Assembly: GCF_003725695.1 (NCBI RefSeq)
Contig: NZ_RJSE01000009.1
Location: 310,001 to 374,000 of the forward strand
Reading direction: 5' to 3'
Length of the DNA stretch: 64,000 nt
Source of the DNA: Nocardioides marmoriginsengisoli
Lineage (GTDB): Bacteria > Actinomycetota > Actinomycetes > Propionibacteriales > Nocardioidaceae
Under the pieces are notes generated by a model. That model saw nothing but the letters and a program-made list of their open reading frames with translations. It made no database searches and was not told the DNA's origin. This document shows, piece after piece, positions 1 to 8,660 of this stretch. The translations under genes were made by a program, and so were the position numbers. Each line of letters opens with the position of its first letter. Position 1 is the stretch's first letter.

Positions 1-1208
1 AGGTCCTCGAGGTTGTCCGCGACGACGAAGTCCTCACCGTGCTGCTTGAACGCCTCCACCGGACCGGGCGCCCCGGAGCCGATCCGCTTGAGCAGCAGCT
101 TGAGGTCCTTGCCGGTCAGGTCCGGGTTCTGCTCCGACCCCGACAGCGCGAACTCCTTCTCGATCACCTTCTGGGTGAGCACGAACCAGGAGTAGTCGTA
201 GCCGGTGCGCATGATCGCGCCGAGCGTCCCCAGGGTGTCGAAGCCCGGCAGGTACGGCGCACCGAACCGCTCACCGGTCGCGGAGAGCCAGAGCGACGAC
301 GGGCCGGGCAGGATCCGGATGCCGTGGTTCTCCCAGATCGGGTCCCAGTTGCGCAGGCCCTCGGTGTAGTGCCACATCCGGTCCGGGTTGATGATCTCGG
401 CTCCGGCCGCCTCGGTGATGAACTGCATCCGGCCGTCCACGTGCGCCGGTACGCCGGCGACCATCGTCTTCGGCGGCTGCCCGAGCCGGTCCACCGGCCA
501 CTGCTTGCGGACCTGGTCGTGGTTGCCGCCGATGCCGCCGGAGGTCACGATCACTGCCTGCGAGGAGTAGGAGAAGTCGCCGACCGCCTCCCGGTTCGAG
601 GGCCGGCCGCGGTCCATCGCGTCCGGCGCCAGCAGGGTGCCGACGACGCCGGTGACGACCCCGTCGGTCTTGACCAGGTCATCGACCTGGTGGCGGTAGC
701 GGATCTCGACGAGGCCCTTCCCCACCGCTTCCTTGACCCGCCGCTCGAACGGGGCGACCACGCCGGGACCGGTGCCCCAGGTGAGGTGGAACCGCGGGAC
801 CGAGTTGCCGTGCCCGCCCGCCAGTCCGCCGCCGCGCTCGGCCCAGCCGACGACCGGGAAGATCCGCAGCCCCTGGTCGTGGAGCCACTGCCGCTTCTCG
901 CCGGCCGCGAAGTCGACGTACGCCTCGGCCCACTTGCGCGGCCAGTGGTCGGACTCGCGGTCGAACTGGGCACTGCCCATCCAGTCCTGGAGCGCCAGCT
1001 CGCGGGAGTCCTTGATGCCCATCCGGCGCTGCTCCGGGGTGTCCACCAGGAACAGCCCGCCGAGCGACCAGAACGCCTGGCCGCCGAGGCTCTGCTCGGG
1101 TTCCTGGTCGAGCAGCAGCACCTTCTTGCCGGCATCGGCGAGCTCAGCGGTGGCGACGAGACCGGCGAGACCGGCCCCGACGACGATGACGTCGGCATCA
1201 GTAGGCAT
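1..1208 (-). CDS. FAD-binding dehydrogenase (3-ketosteroid dehydrogenase-like), 3' end cut by window edge
   Basis: A flavoprotein of the fumarate reductase/KsdD superfamily, probably oxidising a steroid-like or other alicyclic substrate in the cytoplasm. The start ATG at 1208 gives MPTDADVIVVGAGLAGLVA, whose GxGxxG dinucleotide fold binds FAD near residues 10-15. It is followed by SLGGQAFWSLGG near residue 45 and by GGIGGN further in. About 402 residues are visible and the family is near 550, so the C-terminus lies to the left of the window. It diverges from a QsdR-type TetR gene, and two inverted repeats sit between the starts, so repression by that TetR is the natural guess. The substrate cannot be read from the sequence. 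Confidence 0.85.
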   Translation of the reverse strand, partial: MPTDADVIVVGAGLAGLVATAELADAGKKVLLLDQEPEQSLGGQAFWSLGGLFLVDTPEQRRMGIKDSRELALQDWMGSAQFDRESDHWPRKWAEAYVDFAAGEKRQWLHDQGLRIFPVVGWAERGGGLAGGHGNSVPRFHLTWGTGPGVVAPFERRVKEAVGKGLVEIRYRHQVDDLVKTDGVVTGVVGTLLAPDAMDRGRPSNREAVGDFSYSSQAVIVTSGGIGGNHDQVRKQWPVDRLGQPPKTMVAGVPAHVDGRMQFITEAAGAEIINPDRMWHYTEGLRNWDPIWENHGIRILPGPSSLWLSATGERFGAPYLPGFDTLGTLGAIMRTGYDYSWFVLTQKVIEKEFALSGSEQNPDLTGKDLKLLLKRIGSGAPGPVEAFKQHGEDFVVADNLED

Positions 1209-1220
1209 GCGCTCAGCGTC

Positions 1221-1237
1221 ACACATCCGCGATGTGT
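1221..1237. promoter_or_regulatory. Perfect inverted repeat, likely TetR operator
   Basis: Arms ACACATC and GATGTGT are perfect complements around a CGC spacer. The site is centred in the 80-bp gap between the divergent FAD dehydrogenase and TetR genes. A second, shorter repeat (ACACA-TCC-TGTGT) follows at 1248-1260. The size and placement fit the operator of the adjacent TetR regulator, which would then control itself and the dehydrogenase. Confidence 0.6.
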
Positions 1238-1288
1238 CCTACAAGTGACACATCCTGTGTGTGTCCTCACAGCCGGTAGGGTGCTGGC

Positions 1289-1834
1289 ATGAGCGCAACA
1301 CCGGCCGACGCGTACGCCGCCGCCACGCGGACCTACCTCGCCGGACAGCGCCTCGACATGCGGCAGCTGGCCGGCGAGCTCGGCGTCTCCCGCAACACCC
1401 TCTACCGCTGGACGGGGGGACGGGAACGGCTGATCCAGGACGTCGCCTGGGCGCTCAGCGACGCGGTCATCGCCGACATCTGGTCCCGGACCGCCCGCCG
1501 CCGCGGCAGCAGCCGGCTGCTCGAGGCGCTGCGCCAGTACGTCGTCACGATCGTCGAGTCGTCCGCGCTGCAGTCCTTCGTGCGCAACGAGACCCAGACC
1601 GCGCTGCGGCTGCTGACCTCCCGCGGCCCGTTCCAGGACCGGCTGGTCGACCGGGTCCGGAGCCTGATCGACGAGGAGGCGGCGCGCGGCGACTGGCGAC
1701 CGCGCTCGGACACCGGCGTGCTCGCCTACGGGATCGTCCGGCTGATCGAGGGGTTCGTCTACAACGACGCGACCCTGCAGGACGATCCTGCTGTCGACGA
1801 CGCCCTGGCCGTGATCAGGCTGTTGCTGACCTGA
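1289..1834 (+). CDS. TetR/AcrR family regulator, QsdR type
   Basis: A 181-residue one-domain repressor. The N-terminal helix-turn-helix (about residues 20-45) reads RQLAGELGVSRNTLYRW, and the Trp-Thr-Gly-Gly stretch that follows is typical of QsdR-type TetR proteins. The ligand domain fills residues 55-181. The start is set by TAGGGT (1277-1282), a -10 box that ends 6 nt before the ATG, so the mRNA is probably leaderless. The gene is divergent from the FAD dehydrogenase with a palindromic operator between them. Its 3' end overlaps the convergent TetR gene by 20 bp. Confidence 0.85.
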   Translation: MSATPADAYAAATRTYLAGQRLDMRQLAGELGVSRNTLYRWTGGRERLIQDVAWALSDAVIADIWSRTARRRGSSRLLEALRQYVVTIVESSALQSFVRNETQTALRLLTSRGPFQDRLVDRVRSLIDEEAARGDWRPRSDTGVLAYGIVRLIEGFVYNDATLQDDPAVDDALAVIRLLLT

Positions 1835-2399
1835 GCCCGTCCAGCACGATCTCCAGGTGGCGCCGCCAGACGCCGCGGTCGTGCAGGAAGTACATCGTGG
1901 CCGTGGTGGCGCACATCAGCATCCCGTACTCCTCGATGCGCAGGTCGGCGCGGACCGCACCGGCCCGCTGCGCCCGCTCGATGATCCGGAGGACGACCGC
2001 GTTCAGCGCGCTCTTGTCCTCCTCGATGCCTTCCCACTGGAAGCTGTTGATGCTCATCATCGCCAGCTGGAACGCGGCGTCGTCCTCGACGGTCTCGGCG
2101 TGCCGGCGCATCATGGTGGCGAGCGCGTCGTACGGGTCCTCGATCGTCGCCTCGATCTCGGTCGCGATTACGGTGAACTCCTGGAACCGGCCCCGGACCA
2201 GCGCGGTCAGCAGCGACTCCTTGGTCGGGAACCTCCGGTAGAGGGTGCCGACGCCGACCCCGGCGTGCGCCGCGATGTCCTCCATCTGGGCCGCCGTCCC
2301 GCGCTCCGCGAACAGCGCCTGCGCCGACGCGGTGATCCGCTCGAGGTTGCGCTGGGCGTCGGCCCGCAGCGGGCGCTGCTCTGCGTTCACGGCCTGCAT
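1815..2399 (-). CDS. TetR/AcrR family regulator of the adjacent MFS pump
   Basis: A 194-residue TetR repressor. The N-terminal HTH (about residues 15-60) contains MEDIAAHAGVGVGTLYRRF followed by PTKESL, the classic recognition-helix pattern. The C-terminal half is a helical ligand domain. It is divergent from an MFS exporter, the usual arrangement in which TetR represses the pump until a toxic substrate binds. The intergenic region (2400-2530) carries three inverted repeats built on TTCCG/CGGAA. The 3' end overlaps the convergent upstream TetR gene by 20 bp, so the two transcripts are antisense there. Confidence 0.9.
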   Translation of the reverse strand: MQAVNAEQRPLRADAQRNLERITASAQALFAERGTAAQMEDIAAHAGVGVGTLYRRFPTKESLLTALVRGRFQEFTVIATEIEATIEDPYDALATMMRRHAETVEDDAAFQLAMMSINSFQWEGIEEDKSALNAVVLRIIERAQRAGAVRADLRIEEYGMLMCATTATMYFLHDRGVWRRHLEIVLDGLRSATA

Positions 2400-2423
2400 T
2401 CCTGTCGGTGGGCTCCGGTAGAC

Positions 2424-2510
2424 ATGCGGAATGTTACCTCCGCATATTCCGTTGACAAGCGGAACGGGCCTTCCCTAGGGTCTTAAGCGGAAGAGGAACT
2501 ACGGTTCCGT
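2424..2510. promoter_or_regulatory. TetR-controlled promoter of the MFS gene with three inverted repeats
   Basis: Inverted repeats: ATGCGGA/TCCGCAT at 2424-2445, TTCCG/CGGAA at 2447-2464, and GGAAC/GTTCC around TACG at 2495-2508. A good -35 TTGACA (2452-2457) lies inside the middle repeat, and TAGGGT (2476-2481) follows after 18 bp. A bound repressor would block the -35 box directly. The ribosome site AGGAGT (2521-2526) precedes the ATG at 2531. Confidence 0.65.
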
Positions 2511-2530
2511 ATAAGCCTTCAGGAGTCTTC

Positions 2531-3997
2531 ATGTCCCAGCCCGACCTCAGTACCCAGCGCGCGAGGAACTTCGCCCTCGCCCTGCTGGCCATGACCCAGT
2601 TCGTCGTCGTCATCGACGCCTCGATCGTCAACGTCGCGCTGCCGTCCATCGGCGACGCACTCGACATCTCCCAGGCCAACCTCTCCTGGGTGGTGAACTC
2701 CTACACGCTGACCTTCGGCGGCTTCCTGCTCCTCGGCGGGCGGCTGGCCGACTTCTTCGGTCGCCGCCGGATCTTCATGCTCGGGATGGCGCTCTTCGCG
2801 ATCGCCTCGCTGGTCGGCGGCTTCGCGCAGAACGAGACCTGGCTGAACGCTGCCCGCGCGGTCCAGGGCCTCGGCGCCGCCATCGCCTCCCCGGCCGCGC
2901 TCTCGATCGTCACCACCACCTTCCCCGAGGGCCAGGAGCGCAACAAGGCGCTCGGCATCTGGGGCGCGGTCGCCGGCGCCGGCGGTGCTGCCGGAGTCCT
3001 GCTCGGCGGCGTGCTCACCCAGTGGGCGGGCTGGGAGTGGGTGCTCTTCGTCAACGTGCCGATCGGTGCGTTCATCGTCTGGCAGGCACCGAAGCGGCTG
3101 ACCGAGTCGACCGCCGACGAGGAGACCGACCGGACCCTCGACCTGCCCGGAGCGATCACCGTCTCGGCCGGCCTGGCCCTCGGCGTCTTCGCGATGGTGC
3201 AGGCGACGAAGGTCGGCTGGTCCTCCGGCGAGACCATCTGGAGCCTGGCGGGCGCGGTCGCGCTCCTCGCCCTGTTCGTCATCATCGAGCTGCGCACCCG
3301 CAAGCCGCTGGTGCCGTTCTCGATCTTCCGGAAGCGGACCCTGCGCGGCGCGAACATCGTCGGCGTGCTGATCGGGATGTCGTTGTTCTCGATGTTCTTC
3401 CTGATCACGCTCTACCTGCAGCAGGTCCTCGGCAACGACGCCCTGGAAGCGGGCCTCTCCTACCTGCCGCTGGCGATCTCGATCATCCTCAGCGCCGGGA
3501 TCTCCAGCGCCCTGGTGACCCGGGTCGGGTTCAAGAACGTGCTCGTCGTCGGGTTGCTGTTCGTGGCGGCGGGGCTGATCTGGTTCGCCCAGATCCAGCC
3601 GGACGGCACCTACGTCGGCAGCGTCCTCGGGCCCTCGATCCTGGCCGGCGTCGGACTGGGCGCCTCGTTCGTCCCGGTCACGATCGCGGCGATGACCGGC
3701 ACCGAGGCGCACGAAGCCGGCCTCGCGTCCGGCCTCATCAACACCTCGCAGCAGGTCGGCGGCGCCCTCGGTCTGGCGATCCTCGCCTCGATCGCAACCG
3801 CCACGACCAACGACGCGTTCAAGACCGGGGCCGATCCGGCGACCGCCCTCACCGAGGGGTTCGCGGACGCGTTCACCATCGGTGCGGGCTTCGCGGTCGT
3901 CGGGGCGATCCTCGCGGCGATCCTGATCTCCAGCCGCGACAGCCAGGAGCACTCCGAAGCCGCCCGCAGCGGCGAGGCCGCACCGGTCGCCGTCTGA
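2531..3997 (+). CDS. MFS multidrug efflux transporter (DHA2 / EmrB-QacA type)
   Basis: A 488-residue proton-coupled exporter of the 14-helix DHA2 family in the cytoplasmic membrane. The start region has FVVVIDASIVNVALPSIG (TM1, with the motif-D1-like Asp). LGGRLADFFGRRR near residue 75 is MFS motif A, and AAGVLLGGVLT near residue 155 is the antiporter motif C. The tail after residue 465 is short and hydrophilic. A strong ribosome site (AGGAGT) lies 5 nt before the ATG. Expression is probably controlled by the divergent TetR. The exported compound is not deducible. Confidence 0.93.
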   Translation: MSQPDLSTQRARNFALALLAMTQFVVVIDASIVNVALPSIGDALDISQANLSWVVNSYTLTFGGFLLLGGRLADFFGRRRIFMLGMALFAIASLVGGFAQNETWLNAARAVQGLGAAIASPAALSIVTTTFPEGQERNKALGIWGAVAGAGGAAGVLLGGVLTQWAGWEWVLFVNVPIGAFIVWQAPKRLTESTADEETDRTLDLPGAITVSAGLALGVFAMVQATKVGWSSGETIWSLAGAVALLALFVIIELRTRKPLVPFSIFRKRTLRGANIVGVLIGMSLFSMFFLITLYLQQVLGNDALEAGLSYLPLAISIILSAGISSALVTRVGFKNVLVVGLLFVAAGLIWFAQIQPDGTYVGSVLGPSILAGVGLGASFVPVTIAAMTGTEAHEAGLASGLINTSQQVGGALGLAILASIATATTNDAFKTGADPATALTEGFADAFTIGAGFAVVGAILAAILISSRDSQEHSEAARSGEAAPVAV

Positions 3998-4047
3998 CCG
4001 CCGGCGCCCGGGGTGTCACACCCAAGCCGTGTGCCTAGTCTGGGGAC

Positions 4048-4539
4048 ATGGCTGACACCTCGGGCGCCCTGCGCGAACCCGCCCAACGCGTCTCCACCCG
4101 CGCCCCGCTGGTCTGGGCGGCCGGCGCCGTCGTCCAGGGGCTCGTCCTCGCCGCGGTCGGCGTCGCCGCCGCGATCTTCGACTGGTTCACGGTGCCCTGG
4201 TGGGCCTGGGTCCTGTACGTCGTCGCGGTCGCCGTCTACACCGTGGTGATGCCGGTCTACCGCTACCGGGTGCACCGGTGGGAGACCACCGAGACGGCCG
4301 TCTACACCCAGCGCGGCTGGCTCAGCCGCGAGCGCCGGATCGCGCCGATGTCCCGGGTGCAGACCGTCGACCACGACCAGAGCGTGATCGACCGGATCTT
4401 CGGGCTCGCCAGCGTCACCGTCACCACGGCGTCCGCGGCCGGGCCGGTCAAGATCGAGGGCCTGGACCAGCCGGTCGCACTGAAGCTGGTCGAGGACCTC
4501 ACCCGGCGTACCGAGGCCGAGGCCGGCGACGCCACGTGA
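4048..4539 (+). CDS. PH domain-containing membrane protein (YdbS-like)
   Basis: A 163-residue protein with two N-terminal membrane helices (about residues 25-70) followed by one bacterial PH domain (bPH2). The core YTQRGWLSRERRIAPMSRVQ with downstream DRIFGLASVTVTTAS is the usual YdbS signature. YdbS/YdbT proteins act at the inner face of the membrane; their biochemical role is unclear, although some protect against export stress or antimicrobial peptides. The start follows a -10 box TAGTCT (4036-4041) by 6 nt, suggesting a leaderless mRNA. The stop overlaps the next gene's GTG by 4 bp, so the pair is translationally coupled. Confidence 0.88.
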   Translation: MADTSGALREPAQRVSTRAPLVWAAGAVVQGLVLAAVGVAAAIFDWFTVPWWAWVLYVVAVAVYTVVMPVYRYRVHRWETTETAVYTQRGWLSRERRIAPMSRVQTVDHDQSVIDRIFGLASVTVTTASAAGPVKIEGLDQPVALKLVEDLTRRTEAEAGDAT

Positions 4540-6125
4540 GCGGCGATCTCGGGTACGACGCCGACTGGCGCCGCCTGGACGCCCGGATGCTGCTCGTGCA
4601 CCCGGTGAACGAGGTCATCCGGTTCCTGCCGCTGCTGATCGGTCTCTTCATCCTCGGCTCCAGCGACGCCGGTGATCCCTGGCACTACCTCGGCGTCGCG
4701 GTGCCGATCGCGATCGGGCTGGCCCGGTTCGCGACCACCAGCTTCCGGATCACCGGCGGCCAGATCGAGCTGCGCCGGGGACTACTGAGCCGGAGCATCC
4801 TGACCGCGCCGCTGGACCGGGTACGCACGGTCGAGCTGACCGCCAAGCCGATCCACCGGCTGCTCGGGCTCGCCAAGGTCGAGATCGGGACCGGCAGCGC
4901 CTCCCGAAGCAGCGACGGCCGGGTGGTGCTCGACTCGCTGGGCGTCGGCGAGGCCCGGCGGCTGCGGATCGACCTGCTGCACCGCGGCGCGCAGGCCGGT
5001 GCGGACGTCTCGACAGGCTCGGCGTCCGGGGCGACGACGGCGGACGGCATCTCGACAAGCTCGATGTCCGGGACGGAGCAGGTGCTGATGCGCTTCGACC
5101 CCTCCTGGGTCCGGTACGCACCGCTGACCACCTCCGGGCTGGTGATCGCGCTGGCCGCCCTGGGTGCCTCCACCCAGATCCTGGGCAACGTGATCGAGGC
5201 CGGGCTCAATGCCTCCGACGTCGACGAGAAGGTCACCTCGCTGCCGCTGGCGCTGACCATCCCCGCCGGGGTGGTGGTCTTCGTCCTGGTGATCTCGGTG
5301 CTGGCGATCGCCGGCTACCTGCTCGCCAACTGGGGCTTCCTGCTCACCCGGGACGAGTTCGCCCGCACCTTCCACGTCCGGCGCGGGCTGCTCACCACCC
5401 GGGAGACCAGCATCGACGTGGACCGGCTCCGCGGCGTCGAGGTCCACCAGCCGCTGGGGCTCCGGCTGGCCGGTGGCGGCCGGCTGACCGCGATCGTCAC
5501 CGGCTTCAAGTCCGACGCCGACGGCAGCGCGCCCCTGGTCCCGGCCGCTCCGCAAGCCGTGGTCGAGGGAGTCGGCGAGTACGTGCTCGGCGAAGCCGGT
5601 CCGCTCGACGTCGCCCTGGTCGCGCACGGTCCGGCCGCGCGGCGGCGCCGGTACGTACGAGCGCTGGTCTCGACGTCGCTGCTGCCCGCCGTGCTCTTCG
5701 TCCTGGTCGGCGTGGCCGACTGGCCGCTCTGGCCGGCGCTAGTGGCGCTGCTCGCCCCCGTCGCCGGACTCGGGCTGGCCAAGGATCGCTACGCCCGGCT
5801 GGGGCACGGACTGACCCGGGACTACGTGGTGATCCGGTGGGGATCGCTCCGCGGCCGGCGGGACGCGCTGCAGCGGACCGGGATCATCGGCTGGAACATC
5901 AAGCAGACCTTCTTCCAGCGCCGCGCCGGACTGGTCAGCCTGACCGCGACCACCGCGGCCGGCCAGCAGTCCTACGAGATCCTCGACGTGCCCGAGGAGC
6001 TGGCGGTCGCGTTCGCGGCCGAGGCAGTGCCGGGGCTGGTCGAGCAGTTCGTCGGCCCGGACGTCGAGGCCCGGACGTCGGGTCCCCGGACGTCGAGCGC
6101 GTCGAGACGCGGCGACGGGACCTAG
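4536..6125 (+). CDS. PH domain-containing membrane protein (YdbT-like, multi-domain)
   Basis: A 529-residue partner of the upstream PH protein. The GTG start at 4536 overlaps the upstream TGA (GTGA). It has three bPH2 units, each with a pair of membrane helices. The first contains RRGLLSRSILTAPLDRVRTV near residue 85, the second VRRGLLTTRETSIDVDRLRG near residue 285, and the third WGSLRGRRDALQRTGIIGW near residue 440. Oddly, a linker around residues 157-180 (5006-5072) is encoded by two tandem copies of the dispersed repeat, read through as Ser/Thr/Gly-rich sequence. The C-terminal tail is repeat-derived too. Its TAG overlaps the convergent SDR stop in a CTAG. Confidence 0.88.
   Translation: MSGDLGYDADWRRLDARMLLVHPVNEVIRFLPLLIGLFILGSSDAGDPWHYLGVAVPIAIGLARFATTSFRITGGQIELRRGLLSRSILTAPLDRVRTVELTAKPIHRLLGLAKVEIGTGSASRSSDGRVVLDSLGVGEARRLRIDLLHRGAQAGADVSTGSASGATTADGISTSSMSGTEQVLMRFDPSWVRYAPLTTSGLVIALAALGASTQILGNVIEAGLNASDVDEKVTSLPLALTIPAGVVVFVLVISVLAIAGYLLANWGFLLTRDEFARTFHVRRGLLTTRETSIDVDRLRGVEVHQPLGLRLAGGGRLTAIVTGFKSDADGSAPLVPAAPQAVVEGVGEYVLGEAGPLDVALVAHGPAARRRRYVRALVSTSLLPAVLFVLVGVADWPLWPALVALLAPVAGLGLAKDRYARLGHGLTRDYVVIRWGSLRGRRDALQRTGIIGWNIKQTFFQRRAGLVSLTATTAAGQQSYEILDVPEELAVAFAAEAVPGLVEQFVGPDVEARTSGPRTSSASRRGDGT
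5006..5072 (+). repeat. Two tandem dispersed-repeat copies inside a coding region
   Basis: Copy one (5006-5030) begins CGTCTCGACAGGCTCGG and copy two (5048-5072) begins CATCTCGACAAGCTCGATG. Both match the repeat that recurs between genes elsewhere in the window. Here they are translated in frame within the linker of the PH-domain protein. Confidence 0.8.
6086..6112 (-). repeat. Dispersed-repeat copy forming the C-terminus of the PH protein
   Basis: GGACGTCGAGCGCGTCGAGA in this stretch is a reverse-orientation copy of the dispersed repeat. Two shortened GGACGTCG fragments sit just before it from 6059. The copy encodes the Ser/Arg-rich last residues of the PH-domain protein immediately before its TAG. 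Confidence 0.65.
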
Positions 6126-6871
6126 ATCAGCTTCTTGAAGATCGGCATCGGCGCGTGCTTCATCACCACGCCGAGTGGCGCCCAGGGGAAGCCCGGCACC
6201 GCGGCCGACGCCTTCTCCTTCTCGATCGCGTCGACCATCGCGCGGACGCCCTTCTCGGTGGAGGCCATCAGCGGCGTCGACTGCTCGACCTTCTCGTTCA
6301 TCTCCGAGGCGATGTAGCCCGGGTAGAGCACCGTCACCTTGATCGGCTTGCCGTAGAGCTCCGTGCGCAGGCCCTCGGCGAGGTGCGCGACGCCCGCCTT
6401 CGTGGCGGCGTACGTGGTCAGCGTCTTGGGCATCCCGCGCACCGCCGACATCGAGCTGATCATCACGAAGTGCCCGGCGTTCTGGGCCCGGAAGATCTCC
6501 ATCGCCGCCTCGGACTGGGCCAGCGCGGCGACGAAGTTCGTCATCGCGGTCTCCCGGTTGGCGTCGTACCGGCCGGTGCCGAGCGGCGCGCCCTTGCCGA
6601 GCCCGGCGTTGATCACGATCCGGTCGATCGTGCCGAAGTCCTTCGCGAACCCGCGGAAGACCTCGAAGACCTGGTCGTCGTCGGTGACGTCGAGGGCGCG
6701 CACCTCGACCCGGCGACCCGGGTGCGCGGCGAGGATCTCCGCCTTGAGCGCGTCCAGCTTCTCGGTACGCCGGGCGCAGAGCGCCAGGTCGTACCCCTTC
6801 GCCGCGAACTGCCGGGCCATCTCGGCGCCCAGCCCGCTGCTCGCTCCGGTGATCAGGATCGTCTTGCTCAT
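6122..6871 (-). CDS. SDR family NAD(P)-dependent oxidoreductase
   Basis: A 249-residue classical short-chain dehydrogenase. The cofactor motif TGASSGLG is at residues 8-15, NAGLGKG near residue 90 stands for the NNAG region, Ser is in ISSMSAVRG, and YAATKAG gives the Tyr-x-x-x-Lys pair near residue 155. It is the last gene of a five-gene minus-strand operon with a 22-bp gap to the histidine phosphatase, so it probably reduces or oxidises a hydroxyl/keto acyl intermediate there. The stop overlaps the convergent PH gene's stop. Substrate unknown. Confidence 0.88.
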   Translation of the reverse strand: MSKTILITGASSGLGAEMARQFAAKGYDLALCARRTEKLDALKAEILAAHPGRRVEVRALDVTDDDQVFEVFRGFAKDFGTIDRIVINAGLGKGAPLGTGRYDANRETAMTNFVAALAQSEAAMEIFRAQNAGHFVMISSMSAVRGMPKTLTTYAATKAGVAHLAEGLRTELYGKPIKVTVLYPGYIASEMNEKVEQSTPLMASTEKGVRAMVDAIEKEKASAAVPGFPWAPLGVVMKHAPMPIFKKLI

Positions 6872-6893
6872 GGTCGTCCTCCAGGTCTGGATC

Positions 6894-7562
6894 TCAACGG
6901 TAGGAGAGCGTCCCGGGTACGGCGTCGAGGTGGGACTGCTCGTTGTAGGACAGCAGGTTCACGCCGCGGGCGCCTCTGATCAGGCGGGTCAGGGCGCTGT
7001 TGACCGCCATCCGGTTGAGCCGGGTCCAGAGGTGCGCACGGTCGATCCCGTCGCCTCCGTCCGCGAGCACCTGCGCGACCGCCCAGGCCACCGGTCCGCC
7101 CGAGCTGAAGACCGCCACGTCGCCGTCGGCGGCCAGCGCGGCCGTCCGCTCCAGGGCGGCGTCGACACGCTCGGTGAAGCCGGCGAACGTCTCCGCGTAG
7201 GGCCGGTCGGCGCCCTCGATCCAGGCCGCCGTGGCCGCCTCGAAGAGCTTCTGGAACTCCGCCTTCGTCGGCTCGGGACCGTACTCGTGCGGGTGCACCG
7301 CGAGCACCGAGAGGAAGTCGAACTCGTCCCAGCCGGCGTCCACCGACGGCTCGGCGGTCCAGCCCGCGGCGGCGGCGCACGTCTCCGCGGTCTCCCGGTG
7401 CCGGCGCATGGTGCCGTGCACGATCCGGTCGACCGAGATCAGTCGCTGGGCCAGGCCGGCCCCGAGCAGCCGGGACTGCTCGAAGCCGAGCGGCGAGAGC
7501 GCGTCGTAGTCGTCCGAGCCGAAGGACGCCTGTCCGTGCCGGACCAGCAGGATCTGACCCAT
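6894..7562 (-). CDS. Histidine phosphatase superfamily protein with atypical second motif
   Basis: A 222-residue protein of the phosphoglycerate-mutase-like fold. The phosphate-binding motif LLVRHGQ is at residues 5-11, and Arg in HGTMRRHRET supplies the usual second arginine. The second catalytic His normally lies in a HGG motif. Here the equivalent position reads FSSGGPVAWA (about residues 151-160), so Ser replaces His. A subset of the family carries this change; such members may be slow phosphatases or binding proteins. It sits 13 bp downstream of the APH-type kinase, suggesting it acts on the same phosphorylated intermediate. Confidence 0.85.
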   Translation of the reverse strand: MGQILLVRHGQASFGSDDYDALSPLGFEQSRLLGAGLAQRLISVDRIVHGTMRRHRETAETCAAAAGWTAEPSVDAGWDEFDFLSVLAVHPHEYGPEPTKAEFQKLFEAATAAWIEGADRPYAETFAGFTERVDAALERTAALAADGDVAVFSSGGPVAWAVAQVLADGGDGIDRAHLWTRLNRMAVNSALTRLIRGARGVNLLSYNEQSHLDAVPGTLSYR

Positions 7563-7575
7563 CAGGCGGCCCCCA

Positions 7576-8658
7576 TCAGATGCTGCCGTCGATGACCCGC
7601 AGGCAGCGGTCCTCGTAGTAGTGCACGGCCTGCCCGAACAACGCGTACATCTCGTTGGTGGTCTGCCCGTGGAAGTAGCGGTAGTAGATCTGCTGGGCGA
7701 TCACGGCGAACCGGAAGAGCCCGTACACCTCGTAGAACTTCCACTCCTCGGGCGTGATGCTGCTGCGCCCGATCACGTCGGCCATCTGCTCGCAGTAGTA
7801 CGCGACGATCTCGGCGCGGGTCATCATTCCGGGCACGTTGCTCGGCTGGCGTCGTACGAGCTGGAAGCCTTCGTCGTCGTCGGGCTGCACCCAGTAGGCG
7901 AGGTTGCCGCCGAGGTCCATCAGCGGGTCGCCGAGGGTGGCCATCTCCCAGTCCAGGACGCCGATGATCGTGCTCGGGTCGTCGGCGGCGAGCACCACGT
8001 TGTCGAAGCGGAAGTCGTTGTGGATCACGCAGTTCGCGACGTCGGCGGGCATCCGCTCGGCGAGCCACGCCATCACCTTCTCGAACCCGGGGGCGTCCTC
8101 GGTGTGCGCGTTCCGGTAGCGGGTCGACCAGCCGCCGATCTGGCGCTCGACGTACCCGGTGCCCTTGCCCATCGCGGCCACCTCGGGCAGCGAGGTGTCC
8201 ACCCGGTGCAGCTTGATCAAGGTGTCCACGAAGGTCGTGCACAGCGCCCGCGCCCGGGTCTCGTCGAGGTCCAGGCCCTCGGGCAGGTCGCGCCGCGGGA
8301 TGATCCCGTCCAGCCGCCGCATCACGTAGAACTCCGAGCCGATCACCGACTCGTCCTCGCAGAAGGCGACCATCTCCGGGACCAGGCCGAACGGCTCCTG
8401 GAGCGCCGACTGGATCCGGTACTCGCGCCCCATGTCGTGGGCGCCCTTCGCCTTCTGGCCGGCTGGCGGTCGCCGCAGGATCAGGTCGTGCTCGGGCGTG
8501 CGCAGCGAGTAGGTCAGGTTGGAGGCGCCCCCGCCGAACTGCTGGATCTCCACGTCGCCGACCAGGGCGACGCCGTGACCGGCGAGCCAGGTCCGCACCG
8601 CCTCCAGGTCGAACGCGTCCTCCTCGCGGACCGCTGCCGCGCCTTCGATCTCAGCCAT
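7576..8658 (-). CDS. APH-type phosphotransferase (LvaA / ACAD10-11 kinase-like)
   Basis: A 360-residue kinase of the aminoglycoside-phosphotransferase fold. FGGGASNLTY near residue 40 is the nucleotide loop, ILRRPPAG carries the Lys/Arg strand, VIHNDFRFDNVVL (near residue 210) is the catalytic Asp-Asn segment, and GVLDWEMATLGDPLMDLG holds the metal-binding Asp. In bacteria and in the mammalian ACAD10/ACAD11 fusions, close relatives work with an acyl-CoA dehydrogenase. LvaA of Pseudomonas phosphorylates 4-hydroxyacyl-CoA. Here it lies 2 bp after an SDR gene and in one operon with an ACAD, so the same role is likely. An in-frame GTG lies two codons upstream. Confidence 0.88.
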   Translation of the reverse strand: MAEIEGAAAVREEDAFDLEAVRTWLAGHGVALVGDVEIQQFGGGASNLTYSLRTPEHDLILRRPPAGQKAKGAHDMGREYRIQSALQEPFGLVPEMVAFCEDESVIGSEFYVMRRLDGIIPRRDLPEGLDLDETRARALCTTFVDTLIKLHRVDTSLPEVAAMGKGTGYVERQIGGWSTRYRNAHTEDAPGFEKVMAWLAERMPADVANCVIHNDFRFDNVVLAADDPSTIIGVLDWEMATLGDPLMDLGGNLAYWVQPDDDEGFQLVRRQPSNVPGMMTRAEIVAYYCEQMADVIGRSSITPEEWKFYEVYGLFRFAVIAQQIYYRYFHGQTTNEMYALFGQAVHYYEDRCLRVIDGSI

Positions 8659-8660
8659 CG

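Noticed and set aside
551-1270. A 239-codon minus-strand frame starting upstream of the FAD dehydrogenase
   Set aside because: Ser/Arg-rich and in a different frame from the flavoprotein, whose dinucleotide-binding fold begins at 1208.
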